A stretch of DNA of 64,000 nt. It comes from Rhizobium viscosum. GTDB taxonomy: Bacteria > Pseudomonadota > Alphaproteobacteria > Rhizobiales > Rhizobiaceae. Positions 18,842 to 27,404 of the stretch are shown piece after piece; positions within the stretch are counted from its first letter, which is position 1, and each line of letters begins with the position of its first letter. The translations under genes and the position numbers were made by a program. The notes beneath the pieces are model-generated. The model was not told the origin of the DNA. It worked only from the letters and a program-made list of their open reading frames with translations, and did not search any database. The stretch spans positions 1,550,001-1,614,000 of the forward strand of contig NZ_JADBEC010000001.1 of NCBI RefSeq assembly GCF_014873945.1, in the 5' to 3' direction.

Positions 18842-19063
18842 CCATGAAGTGCAAATCCGGCGCAAGCTTGGCGTGTTACGACGCGTTTCAGAGTGTGTGA
18901 CGTTGCATAAAAGACGCATAGGAAATTTAGTGGAATTAACACCAAATTTAGCAGGAACATTTATTGCTATTTCCCACTCCACTGACTAAACACCCCCGCG
19001 CGTCTTCAGACAGACTCAAGCGCCTCGCAGGCGTGCGGCAATCACTGTGAAAGGCTATTTCTA

Positions 19064-19216
19064 ATGGGTAAGTCAATCGCGCTTCTTTTTGCGTGTGCGG
19101 CACTGGTCATCCTCGCAGGCTCCTTCATTGCGCCGGGCTCCGTCGCAGCGGTGAAGGGCGGTTGCTCGCCGGCCTACGGCGTCGATCCCTGCTCGACGGC
19201 CTCCATTACCCACTAA
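19064..19216 (+). CDS. Small predicted secreted peptide (50 residues)
   Basis: An ATG preceded by GAAAGG opens a 50-codon frame. It encodes a classic signal peptide (MGKS, then a long hydrophobic stretch ALLFACAALVILAG ending near VAA) and a short tail of about 21 residues, KGGCSPAYGVDPCSTASITH, with two cysteines that could form a disulfide. A strong terminator begins 4 bases after the stop, which supports a dedicated transcript. No family was recognised. Confidence 0.65.
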   Translation: MGKSIALLFACAALVILAGSFIAPGSVAAVKGGCSPAYGVDPCSTASITH

Positions 19217-19219
19217 CAG

Positions 19220-19253
19220 AAAGCCGGTCCTTTCGAACCGGCTTTAATTTTTT
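19220..19253 (+). terminator. Rho-independent terminator of the small secreted peptide gene
   Basis: AAAGCCGGT (19220-19228) pairs perfectly with ACCGGCTTT (19237-19245) across an 8-base loop, followed by AATTTTTTT. It sits immediately after the TAA of the 50-codon gene. Confidence 0.88.
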
Positions 19254-19296
19254 CCCGGTGCGAGCGACGTATTCGATCGCTCGCAGGTCTAGCGAC

Positions 19297-20094
19297 TCAG
19301 GCGATCATGCCGGTCATCGCCATGCCGAGCAGCACAATACCCAAAATGATGCGATAGATCGCAAAGACCGTAAAGCGGTTGCTCCTGATGTAGGCCAGCA
19401 ACCACTTGACGGCGATGAAGGCAACGATCGTCGAAACGACAAAGGCAATGCCGAGCGCTGTCCAATCCTCGTTCGCCGCACCGCCATCCTCGAAAGTTTT
19501 CAGCAGCGAAAAGGCGCTTGCCGCGTACATGGTCGGAATGCCGACGAGGAAGGCGAATTCAGTTGCCGCAGCGCGATTAGCCGTGCCGGCCAGCATGGCG
19601 ACGAAGATCGTGGCGCCGGAGCGGGACGTTCCGGGGAAGACGCCGGCAACGACCTGGGCGATACCGACCAGAATGGCAACGAGCCAGGTGATGTGAGAGC
19701 TCGGAGGACGGCGGGCAGCGGCCCATTCGGCAAAGATCATCCAGATACCGCCGATGATGAGCGCCCAGGCAACCGGCGTTGCGTTCTCAGGCAGTTCGAA
19801 ACCGAGTTTCTTGACCACCAGTCCAAGGACCGCCGTTATCAGAAAGGCGACGATCAGTTTAAAAGCATAATCGCGGTGTTGCGGATCGCGCCAGCCAAGC
19901 AGCAGATCGAGCAGCCGACGCCAGTAGATGATCGTGACGGCGAGGATCGCGCCTGCCTGAATGACAATATTGAATGTGTCGGTGCGGGCGCCGAGCCACT
20001 GTTCCGCAATGATCAGGTGGCCAGTGCTCGAAATCGGCAGGAACTCTGTGATCCCTTCTATAATGCCCAGAATTATAGAGTTTATATAGTCCAT
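19297..20094 (-). CDS. uppP: Undecaprenyl-diphosphatase (BacA/UppP)
   Basis: 265 residues with about eight hydrophobic segments, an inner-membrane enzyme. It dephosphorylates undecaprenyl pyrophosphate so the lipid carrier can be reused in peptidoglycan and polysaccharide synthesis; overproduction gives bacitracin resistance. Both signature motifs are present: EGITEFLPISSTGHLII near residue 14 and FPGTSRSGATI near residue 155. It is distinct from the rhizobial SbmA-like 'BacA' peptide transporter. Confidence 0.96.
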   Translation of the reverse strand: MDYINSIILGIIEGITEFLPISSTGHLIIAEQWLGARTDTFNIVIQAGAILAVTIIYWRRLLDLLLGWRDPQHRDYAFKLIVAFLITAVLGLVVKKLGFELPENATPVAWALIIGGIWMIFAEWAAARRPPSSHITWLVAILVGIAQVVAGVFPGTSRSGATIFVAMLAGTANRAAATEFAFLVGIPTMYAASAFSLLKTFEDGGAANEDWTALGIAFVVSTIVAFIAVKWLLAYIRSNRFTVFAIYRIILGIVLLGMAMTGMIA

Positions 20095-20371
20095 AAAGTG
20101 TCTCCGGTTTGGGGTTCGGTCGGACTGGAATAGCGGTCAGGCTATATTGCACTGCACAATCATCATTCGCCAGAGCGGGAGGCAAGAAAAGGCGAGAGGG
20201 GGAGTTGCGATGATTCAGGCAGCCATGTTTTGTCCCTTGTCAGGCAGGTGAGCCGATTCGCTTGTATTGGCGGGGGCAAGCTCCTATAGCTTCAACTAAT
20301 GAGTCATGACTAGGGCGGTATAAGTGGCGAGCCCTTGAGCCCATGCACCACAATCAAAAGTCCGAGTATCG

Positions 20372-21064
20372 ATGCCCACGCTTTATCATCATCCCATGTC
20401 GTCCGCATCCCGCTTCGTCAGGCTCATTCTGGCGGAATACGGCTATCAGGCGGAGCTGATCGAGGAACAGACCTGGGAGAAGCGCCGCGACTTCCTGGCG
20501 CTCAACCCGGCCGGCACGCTGCCTGTTTATGTCGATGACAGCATGCGGGCGCTCTGTGGCGCGACCGTCATTTCGGAATATCTCGACGAGACGCATGGCG
20601 TGCTGAAGCGTGACCGCCGGCTGCTCGCCGAGGATCCGTTCCAACGCGCGGAAATCCGTCGCCTGACGGAATGGTTCATGCAGAAGATGGAAAACGACGT
20701 CACCAAGCCGCTGGCCCGCGAGCGCGTCTACAAGCTGCAAATGACGGCCGACCAGGGCGGCGGCGCCCCTGACTCCAAGATGTTGCGCACGGCACGCGCC
20801 AATATCCGCCAGCACATGCGTTATCTCACCTGGCTAGCCGGCTCGCGCCAATGGCTCGCCGGCGAGCGGATGAGCTATGCCGATCTTGCCGCCGCAGCCT
20901 CGATCTCCATTCTCGATTATCTCGGCGAGATCGACTGGTCGGAATCGCCGCTCGCCAAGGACTGGTACCAGCGGCTGAAATCGCGCCCCTCGTTCCGTCC
21001 GCTGCTCACCGAGCGCGTGCGTGGTCTGACGCCGGTTTCCCATTACGCCGATCTGGATTTCTGA
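20372..21064 (+). CDS. Glutathione S-transferase family protein
   Basis: 230 residues. An N-terminal thioredoxin-fold domain (MPTLYHHPMSSASRFVRLIL, with LNPAGTLPVYVD and ATVISEYLDE forming the glutathione gamma-Glu site) is followed by an all-helical C-terminal domain (about residues 95-225). Catalysis of conjugation or of a reductive step is likely, but the electrophile is unknown. It lies 12 bases before queG, on the same strand. Confidence 0.9.
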   Translation: MPTLYHHPMSSASRFVRLILAEYGYQAELIEEQTWEKRRDFLALNPAGTLPVYVDDSMRALCGATVISEYLDETHGVLKRDRRLLAEDPFQRAEIRRLTEWFMQKMENDVTKPLARERVYKLQMTADQGGGAPDSKMLRTARANIRQHMRYLTWLAGSRQWLAGERMSYADLAAAASISILDYLGEIDWSESPLAKDWYQRLKSRPSFRPLLTERVRGLTPVSHYADLDF

Positions 21065-21076
21065 CGAGGGCTTTTG

Positions 21077-22237
21077 ATGCCCGAACCGAAAGTCGAAGAT
21101 ATCAAGGAGCGGAAGCGCCGCGACAATTTGACCGCCTTCCTGAAGGCGGAATCGGCCGCTCTCGGCTTCGATCTCTGTCGTGTCACCCGTCCGGATTCGA
21201 TCCCTGAGGCAAAGGAGCGGCTCGGCCAATTCATCGATGCCAACAGGCACGGAACGATGGAATGGATGGCGGAAACGCGCGAGCGCCGCGGCGATCCACG
21301 CACGCTCTGGAGCGATGTGCGTTCTGTTGCCGTCTTCGGCCTCAATTACGGGCCGGCCGAGGATCCGCGCGGCGTTCTCGGCAAGAAGGACAAGGCGGCA
21401 ATCTCCGTCTACGCCCGCAATCGCGACTATCATGACGTTATCAAGGGCCGACTGAAGGAGATAGCCACGCGCTTCGCCGCCAAGGCTGGCGCGGACGTTA
21501 AGGTCTTCGTCGATACCGCACCCGTCATGGAAAAGCCGCTGGCCGCGGCGGCCGGTCTCGGCTGGCAGGGCAAACACACCAATCTCGTCAGCCGCGAGCA
21601 CGGTTCCTGGCTTTTTCTTGGATCGATGTTCACGACAGCCGATCTCAATATAGATGCCTCGGAGACCGATCATTGCGGCTCCTGCCGCGCCTGCCTCGAC
21701 GCCTGCCCGACGGCTGCCTTTCCTGCACCCTACCAGATCGATGCGCGCCGCTGCATCTCGTATCTCACGATCGAGCACAAGGGGTCGATCGATCCCGAGT
21801 TCAGGCCGCTGATCGGCAACCGTATTTACGGCTGCGACGATTGTCTTGCCGCATGCCCCTGGAACAAGTTCGCAAACGAAGCGTCGGAAATGAAGCTGAA
21901 GGCACGTGAGGATCTGAAGGAGCCTTCGATCGCCTTCCTCTTGTCGCTCGACGACCCAACCTTCCGCACGTTCTTCAGCGGTTCACCGGTCAAGCGCATC
22001 GGGCGTGACCGCTTCATTCGCAATGTGCTGATCGCCGCCGGCAATTCCGGCGAGCGGAGCCTGATCGAGCGATGTCGTGCGCTCGCCGCCGATGCCTCGC
22101 CGGTCGTGCGCGGCATGGCAGTTTGGGCGCTGTCGCGGCTCATGGAGGCTGGCGAATTCGAAGCCTTTGCAGCACAAAGGCAAAATGAGTCGGACGAAGA
22201 CGTCCTCAATGAATGGCGATTGGCGGAGGTGAGCTGA
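21077..22237 (+). CDS. queG: Epoxyqueuosine reductase
   Basis: 386 residues from ATG 21077. QueG reduces epoxyqueuosine to queuosine in tRNA, using cobalamin and two [4Fe-4S] clusters. The cluster ligands are clear: HCGSCRACLDACPTAAF near residue 197 and GCDDCLAACPWNKF near residue 252. The C-terminal third holds HEAT-like helices (SLIERCRALAADASPVVRG). An in-frame TTG directly before the ATG is an unlikely start. Its TGA overlaps the next gene's ATG by one base. Confidence 0.96.
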   Translation: MPEPKVEDIKERKRRDNLTAFLKAESAALGFDLCRVTRPDSIPEAKERLGQFIDANRHGTMEWMAETRERRGDPRTLWSDVRSVAVFGLNYGPAEDPRGVLGKKDKAAISVYARNRDYHDVIKGRLKEIATRFAAKAGADVKVFVDTAPVMEKPLAAAAGLGWQGKHTNLVSREHGSWLFLGSMFTTADLNIDASETDHCGSCRACLDACPTAAFPAPYQIDARRCISYLTIEHKGSIDPEFRPLIGNRIYGCDDCLAACPWNKFANEASEMKLKAREDLKEPSIAFLLSLDDPTFRTFFSGSPVKRIGRDRFIRNVLIAAGNSGERSLIERCRALAADASPVVRGMAVWALSRLMEAGEFEAFAAQRQNESDEDVLNEWRLAEVS

Positions 22238-23127
22238 TGCATGTGATGATCTTTGGCTGCGGTTATTCCGGTACGGCGATCGCCAGAGCTTTTGCTGACA
22301 CCGGGATGCGCATCTCCGGCACGACCCGTTCGGAGGAAAAGGCGGAAGAGCTGCGGAGATCCGGGATCGAAGCCTTCATCTTCGACGGCGAGACCCTGAG
22401 CGACGATCTGCGTACGGCGATGGCCGGCGTTACGCATCTCGTACAGTCGATCGCCCCGCGCGATGCCGATCCGCTGCTTGCATTGCTCGGCAAAGACAGC
22501 ACTGTGCTTCTGCCTGACCTGCAATGGATCGGCTATCTCTCCACGGTCGGTGTCTATGGCGACCACAAAGGCTCTTGGGTGACCGAGGAAACCCCTTGTG
22601 TACCGGTCTCGGGCCGCTCCAAAGAGCGTCTGGACGCTGAGGACGCCTGGCTTGCGCTCGGGCGTGCCCGCGATGTGCCGGCCGCGATATTGCGTCTTTC
22701 CGGCATTTATGGACCAGGACGCAACGCCTTCATCAATCTGGATCGCGGCACGGCGCGCCGCATCATCAAAAAGGACCAGGTCTTCAACCGCATCCGCGTG
22801 GAGGACATCGGCGCTTCCACCCGCTTTTTGTCGGAGCATGCGCTCGGTGGCATCTATAATGTCACTGACGATCAGCCCGGCCCGCCGCAGGATGTCATCG
22901 TCGAAGCCGCCCGCCTGATGGGTGTCGCACCGCCGCCAGAGCAACCTTTCGAGACGGCCGAGATGACGCCCATGGCCCGCTCCTTTTATGGAGAGAACAA
23001 GCGGGTTTCCAATGCCAAACTGAAGGCCACGGGCTTTCGTTTTGCCTTCCCGAACTATCCGATGTCGCTTGCCCAGCTCAGGCAAAATGACGGGTGGCGG
23101 GCTAACGACACCCTCCCATTCGGGTGA
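22237..23127 (+). CDS. NAD(P)-dependent SDR/epimerase family protein
   Basis: 296 residues from ATG 22237, chosen for the GGAGGT six bases before it and the one-base overlap with the queG stop. The atypical Rossmann loop VMIFGCGYSGTAIARAF opens the protein; SIAPRDADPLL, YLSTVGVYGDHKG and RLSGIYGPGRNAF are typical of the YeeZ-like atypical SDR group. The substrate is unknown. It looks translationally coupled to queG. Confidence 0.87.
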   Translation: MHVMIFGCGYSGTAIARAFADTGMRISGTTRSEEKAEELRRSGIEAFIFDGETLSDDLRTAMAGVTHLVQSIAPRDADPLLALLGKDSTVLLPDLQWIGYLSTVGVYGDHKGSWVTEETPCVPVSGRSKERLDAEDAWLALGRARDVPAAILRLSGIYGPGRNAFINLDRGTARRIIKKDQVFNRIRVEDIGASTRFLSEHALGGIYNVTDDQPGPPQDVIVEAARLMGVAPPPEQPFETAEMTPMARSFYGENKRVSNAKLKATGFRFAFPNYPMSLAQLRQNDGWRANDTLPFG

Positions 23128-23514
23128 GAGGGCTATAACTCAAAAAGAGTAGAAATTTCCTACTTTCTTATTTTAGCGAACTGAATTTCGCTCCGATTTA
23201 TGGTTAACGGCCTCTAAATTTGCTCAAATGTGGCAGCAAATATGGCGGTGTGAGCAAAAATTTTTTGTGATTTCTGACGGCTATCAAATGTTTACCGTTT
23301 TCCCGAAAAAATCGTTCGGATTTTAGCTGATTTCATTAGGTTTTTTCCACAACTCGGCGAAGCGGTGTCCTGCTACCGCAATGTTATCGGAATCACAAAT
23401 GTTACAGACCGTAACGTTCCGTGATCGCCCTCGGCACTTTTTCGCCACTTTTCCCCGGATTGAAGCCTCACCGCCTGTGAAGGCGCAAGTTCAACAGTTG
23501 AGGGACAATCCGTT
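23128..23514. other. Non-coding gap before the RlpA-like gene
   Basis: A 387-bp region with markedly lower GC than its surroundings. The only structure noted is GTTAC-AGACC-GTAAC at 23401-23415, a 5-bp inverted repeat about 100 bases before the RlpA-like start. No credible frame or RNA gene was seen; it probably holds the promoter and leader of that gene. Confidence 0.5.
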
Positions 23515-23877
23515 TTGAAGAAAATCTGCCGTTCTCTAATCACTACCGCAGCCATTGCAGCCTGTTCTTTCATCCTCCCGGCCGAAGGATTTGCTGCTAA
23601 CGGATGTGGCGGTGCTTCGTGGTACGCACTTCGCTCCAAAACTGCTTCTGGGGAACGCATGAACCCGGCCATCTATACTGCCGCACATCGCTCTCTCGCG
23701 TTCGGCACCAAGGTGAAGGTCACCAACCGCAACAACGGCCGCAGCGTCGTCGTTCGCATCAATGATCGTGGTCCGTTCATCCGCGGTCGCGTGCTCGATC
23801 TGTCGCGCGCAGCCGCGCAGAATATCGGCATGGTCTCCTCGGGCACTGCGAAGGTCTGCTACCAAGTCATCAGCTGA
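23515..23877 (+). CDS. RlpA-like double-psi beta-barrel protein, exported
   Basis: 120 residues beginning at a TTG, with GAGGGAC upstream at suitable distance and no ATG that would keep the signal peptide. The signal peptide is KKICRSL, a hydrophobic core, and a likely cut after GFA. The mature part is almost only the RlpA double-psi beta-barrel: [19 protein letters not shown], then [20 protein letters not shown], then [19 protein letters not shown], including the catalytic-type Asp. It is probably a periplasmic lytic transglycosylase or cell-wall binding protein; the usual SPOR domain and lipobox of full RlpA are absent. Confidence 0.88.
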   Translation: MKKICRSLITTAAIAACSFILPAEGFAANGCGGASWYALRSKTASGERMNPAIYTAAHRSLAFGTKVKVTNRNNGRSVVVRINDRGPFIRGRVLDLSRAAAQNIGMVSSGTAKVCYQVIS

Positions 23878-24045
23878 GGCTACGTCCTCCGCGAAATCCC
23901 TGCGCCGGATGCGGCGCTTGCTCTTGCCGTCAATCGCGGGTAACCACGCGGTTGAGACTTTTGAACAATCTGCCCTGCCGATCAGGCTTCCTGAGGTTTT
24001 CTCCGCGCGGGTCGTTCACTAGCCAAGGCAACAGGAGAAGTTTGA

Positions 24046-25335
24046 ATGCGTTTGGGCGGCCGCCTCGAAGGGGCGATTTCGGTTCTGGCTGATATCGATG
24101 CCCGTAAAAGGCCTGTCGCCGATGCGCTGAAGGACTGGGGCCTCGCCCACCGTTTCGCCGGTTCCGGCGACAGGGCGGCGATCGGCAACATCGTCTACGA
24201 TGCGCTGCGCATGCGACTGTCCCATGCCTATCTGATGGACGACGACAGCGCCGTTGCCATTGCCCATGCCGTCATGTTCCGCCAATGGGGTTTTACGCCG
24301 GAAACGCTGGCCGCCGAACTTGCCGACGACAAGTTCGCGCCGACGCCGCTTTCGGCCGCTGCACTCGCGACCTTTGCGAGCCGCTCTCTTTCCGACGCAG
24401 CCCCGCACGTGCAGGGCGATATTCCAGAATGGGTGCAATCCTCCTTCGAACAGGCTTTCGGCGGCGAATGGCTTTCCGAGGCGCAGGCGCTTGCCGGACG
24501 CCCGACGCTTGATCTGCGCGCCAATATCCTGAAGGCCACCCGCGAAAAGGCCGTCAAGGCGCTGGAACGCGCCGGCGCTAACGAGGCGAAGATCGCGCGC
24601 TACGGCATCCGGATAGCCGCCGGCGAAGGTGCCTCACGTCTTCCTAACGTCACCGCCGAGCTTTCGTTCCAGAAAGGCTGGTTCGAAGTCCAGGACGAGG
24701 GATCGCAGATCGTTGCCGATCTCGTGCTGCCTGGGGATGGCGAGCAGGTGCTGGATTATTGTGCCGGCGGCGGCGGCAAGACGCTCGCCATGGCTGCTGC
24801 CATGCACAACAAGGGCCAGGTTCACGCCTATGATGCCGACCGTAAACGTCTTGCGCCGATCATCGAGCGACTGAAGCGCGCCGGCACACGCAACGTTCAG
24901 GTCCATGACGATGTCAGGGGCCTGTCCAGCCTGCGCGGCCGCTGCGACAAGGTGCTGGTCGACGCGCCCTGTACCGGCACAGGCACATGGCGCCGACGCC
25001 CGGATACGAAATGGCGGCTGACGGCCAAGAACCTCGACGAGCGCACCGCCCAGCAGCAGGACGCGCTGACGCAGGCGAGCAGCTTCGTGCGGCCCGGCGG
25101 CGAATTGATCTACGTTACCTGCTCGGTGCTGCCGCAGGAGAACGAAGAGCAGGTGCGGCGCTTTGCCACCGAGAACGGCGATTTCGAAATCGTCAGCGCC
25201 CTGCCCACCTGGGACAGCCTGTACGGCAAATCGGGGACGCGCCCACGCTCTTCCGACGGCAAGACGATCACGCTGACGCCGGCCTCGACGGATACGGACG
25301 GCTTCTTCTTCTGCCGCCTCAAAAGAAAAGCCTGA
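24046..25335 (+). CDS. RsmB/NOP family RNA (cytosine-5) methyltransferase
   Basis: 429 residues. An N-terminal helical NusB-like region (to about residue 140) precedes a SAM-dependent methyltransferase core: VLDYCAGGGGKTLAMAAA near residue 237, VDAPCTGTGTWRRRPD near residue 306 with one catalytic Cys, and YVTCSVLPQENEEQV with the nucleophilic Cys. The substrate is most likely 16S rRNA m5C967 or a close site, but specificity in this branch is not certain. AGGAG precedes the start. Confidence 0.9.
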   Translation: MRLGGRLEGAISVLADIDARKRPVADALKDWGLAHRFAGSGDRAAIGNIVYDALRMRLSHAYLMDDDSAVAIAHAVMFRQWGFTPETLAAELADDKFAPTPLSAAALATFASRSLSDAAPHVQGDIPEWVQSSFEQAFGGEWLSEAQALAGRPTLDLRANILKATREKAVKALERAGANEAKIARYGIRIAAGEGASRLPNVTAELSFQKGWFEVQDEGSQIVADLVLPGDGEQVLDYCAGGGGKTLAMAAAMHNKGQVHAYDADRKRLAPIIERLKRAGTRNVQVHDDVRGLSSLRGRCDKVLVDAPCTGTGTWRRRPDTKWRLTAKNLDERTAQQQDALTQASSFVRPGGELIYVTCSVLPQENEEQVRRFATENGDFEIVSALPTWDSLYGKSGTRPRSSDGKTITLTPASTDTDGFFFCRLKRKA

Positions 25336-25338
25336 GCC

Positions 25339-25848
25339 TTACGGCGACGGCGCCCGCAACGGATATTGATGCCGCGGTGGGATGAAGTGGTGCACGACGG
25401 CGATCGCAACCAGCAGGACGCCGCCAAACAGCACCACGGCAAAAAGCGTCAATCCGCCGAGATGCGAGCCGAGAGCAACAAGCGGCACGGCACCTGCCGG
25501 CGGATGCGTGACCCTCAGCGCCAGCATGCCCGCGATTGCGATACCGACGGCGATCGCCGCGACCCACCAGAGACCCGGAAAGAAGAAAGCGGCTGCGGCG
25601 CCGACCGCAGCAGCAAGAACGTAACCGCCAATGACATTTGCCGGCTGGGCAAGCGGGCTCTTCGGCTGCCCAAAGATCAGCACCGCCGTTGCGCCAAAGG
25701 GCGCGATCAGCAGCGGAATGCCGGTCGTAACAGCAAGTGTGCCGACCGAAACCATGCCGATGACGGCACCAATTCCGGACTTCAGATGTGCATGGAACGC
25801 GCCCTTCGGCTCGTGGCGATGAATGAAATGCCTGATGTGATGACGCAT
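25339..25848 (-). CDS. HPP family integral membrane protein
   Basis: 169 residues with four hydrophobic segments. The HPP family signatures are visible: PLLIAPFGATAVLIFGQPKSPLAQPANVIGG (about residues 45-75; split motif) and THPPAGAVPLVAL with the His-Pro-Pro that names the family. Some HPP proteins are linked to nitrite transport, and this one may be a transporter, but the substrate is unknown. The convergent RsmB-like gene ends 3 bases away. Confidence 0.85.
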   Translation of the reverse strand: MRHHIRHFIHRHEPKGAFHAHLKSGIGAVIGMVSVGTLAVTTGIPLLIAPFGATAVLIFGQPKSPLAQPANVIGGYVLAAAVGAAAAFFFPGLWWVAAIAVGIAIAGMLALRVTHPPAGAVPLVALGSHLGGLTLFAVVLFGGVLLVAIAVVHHFIPPRHQYPLRAPSP

Positions 25849-25927
25849 GAAGGCCGGTGGGGTAAGGGTGTCTGGAGGGTCAGATGAAGGATTAAGCAGA
25901 GTGCGCGATTAATAGCGCGCGCCGTGC

Positions 25928-25948
25928 TGAAATTTCAAGCAAATGCTT
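25928..25948. promoter_or_regulatory. Overlapping short palindromes upstream of the imelysin operon
   Basis: TGAAATTTCA (25928-25937) is a perfect 10-bp palindrome, and AAGCAAATGCTT (25937-25948) is a near palindrome abutting it. Both are about 35-55 bases upstream of the candidate Irr box. They do not fit the RirA IRO or Fur pattern well, so no regulator is assigned. Confidence 0.3.
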
Positions 25949-25981
25949 TTCAAATAGACAGGCTGCTTGCGGAAATCCATC

Positions 25982-25998
25982 CTTAAAACCATTCCAAA
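25982..25998 (+). promoter_or_regulatory. Candidate Irr-binding ICE box ahead of the imelysin operon
   Basis: CTTAAAACCATTCCAAA matches the rhizobial Irr iron-control element, as I recall it (TTTRGAAYNRTTCYAAA), at 15 of 17 positions. It lies about 80 bases before the first imelysin ATG and about 10 bases upstream of a perfect TTGACA (26008-26013). Irr acts mainly under iron limitation and can repress or activate depending on site position. The match was made by eye. Confidence 0.5.
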
Positions 25999-26079
25999 CT
26001 AGAGTGTTTGACACCAGTTTGCTTTTGGGCGAAGAGACGAATGCCGGATTCAGACGGAAATCCGTCACAGGAGAGGATC

Positions 26080-27357
26080 ATGAAGCTCAACCGCACATTC
26101 CGGGCAGCTGCGCTGGCGATTGCCCCCGCCGCCCTGCTCGCCCTTCCCGCGCATGCGGCTACCGACGCAGCCGCTGTCGTGAAGCATTATGCCGAGGTCG
26201 CGCATGCCAAGTATGAAGACTCGCTGACAACAGCCAAGGCGCTCGACGCGGCCATCGACGCGTTTTTGAAGACGCCTAGCGATACGACGCTGAAGGCCGC
26301 CAGGGAAGCCTGGATCAAGGCGCGCGTCCCCTATCAGCAGACGGAAGTCTACCGCTTCGGCAACCCGATCGTTGACGACTGGGAAGGCAAGGTCAACGCA
26401 TGGCCGCTCGACGAAGGCCTGATCGACTATGTCGATCCTTCCTATGGCACGGAAAGCGACGAGAACTCCCTCTATGTCGCCAATGTCATCGCCAACAAGA
26501 CGATCAAGATTGACGGCAAGGATGTCGACGCCTCCAAGCTGACGCCGGAATTCCTCTCCGGCACGCTTGCCGAGGCGGGTGGTATCGAGGCCAACGTCGC
26601 GACCGGCTACCACGCCATCGAATTCCTGCTCTGGGGTCAGGATCTGCACGGCACGGGTCCGGGCGCGGGCGAGCGCCCTGCTACCGACTATGATCTGAAG
26701 AACTGCACGCATGGCAATTGCGACCGCCGCGCCGAATATCTGAAGTCGGCCTCCACGCTGCTCGTTTCCGACCTGCAGGAAATGACCGACAACTGGGCGC
26801 CGGATGGTGAAGCCGCAAAGCATGTCGAAGCCGATCCGAAAGCCGGCCTCGTGGCCATCCTGACGGGCATGGGCTCGCTCTCTTACGGCGAACTGGCCGG
26901 TGAGCGCATGAAGCTCGGCTTGCTGCTGCACGATCCGGAAGAAGAGCACGATTGCTTCTCCGACAATACCTACAACTCGCATCTCAATGACGCGATCGGC
27001 ATCGCGGCCGCCTATACGGGCGAATATACCCGCGTCGACGGCACCAAGATGACCGGCCCGTCGCTGCACGACCTCGTTGCCGCCAAGGACAAGGCTCTGG
27101 ATGCGGAAATGACCGGCAAGCTCAACAAGACGCTGGATGCCATGCATGCCATGGCCAAGCGCGGCGAGACGGTCGAGAAGTACGACCAGATGATCGGCGA
27201 AGGCAACAAGGAAGGCAACGCCGTCGTTCAGGCCGCTATCGACGGTCTCATCGACCAGACGAAGTCGGTCCAGCGCGTTATTTCCGCACTTGACCTCGGC
27301 ACCGTCGAGCTTGAAGGTTCCGACAGCCTGGATAATCCTAACGCTGTCTTCAAATGA
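26080..27357 (+). CDS. Imelysin family periplasmic protein (IrpA-like)
   Basis: 425 residues from ATG 26080 (GGAGAGG six bases upstream). A signal peptide is clear, with cleavage after LPAHA (residue 26). The imelysin/M75 fold follows; the GxHxxE motif is present at G176-H178-E181 (TGYHAIEFLLWG), and EEHDCFSDNTYNSH and the NFGNPI-type RFGNPIVDDW segment match IrpA-like proteins. Family members are iron-regulated and act in iron uptake; peptidase activity is doubtful. It is the first gene of a four-gene unit with a di-haem protein, a second imelysin and DUF1513. Confidence 0.92.
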   Translation: MKLNRTFRAAALAIAPAALLALPAHAATDAAAVVKHYAEVAHAKYEDSLTTAKALDAAIDAFLKTPSDTTLKAAREAWIKARVPYQQTEVYRFGNPIVDDWEGKVNAWPLDEGLIDYVDPSYGTESDENSLYVANVIANKTIKIDGKDVDASKLTPEFLSGTLAEAGGIEANVATGYHAIEFLLWGQDLHGTGPGAGERPATDYDLKNCTHGNCDRRAEYLKSASTLLVSDLQEMTDNWAPDGEAAKHVEADPKAGLVAILTGMGSLSYGELAGERMKLGLLLHDPEEEHDCFSDNTYNSHLNDAIGIAAAYTGEYTRVDGTKMTGPSLHDLVAAKDKALDAEMTGKLNKTLDAMHAMAKRGETVEKYDQMIGEGNKEGNAVVQAAIDGLIDQTKSVQRVISALDLGTVELEGSDSLDNPNAVFK

Positions 27358-27367
27358 GCAAAAAGGC

Positions 27368-27393
27368 GGGCCGCTCCGAACCCGGAGCGGCCC
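27368..27393 (+). other. Intercistronic hairpin between imelysin and di-haem genes
   Basis: GGGCCGCTCCG (27368-27378) and CGGAGCGGCCC (27383-27393) form a perfect 11-bp GC-rich stem with a 4-nt AACC loop. It lies between the imelysin stop and the likely ATG of the next gene. No T-run follows, so it is more likely an mRNA-stability or processing element than a terminator, allowing unequal yield of the two proteins. Confidence 0.6.
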
Positions 27394-27404
27394 GGACCCT
27401 TGAA

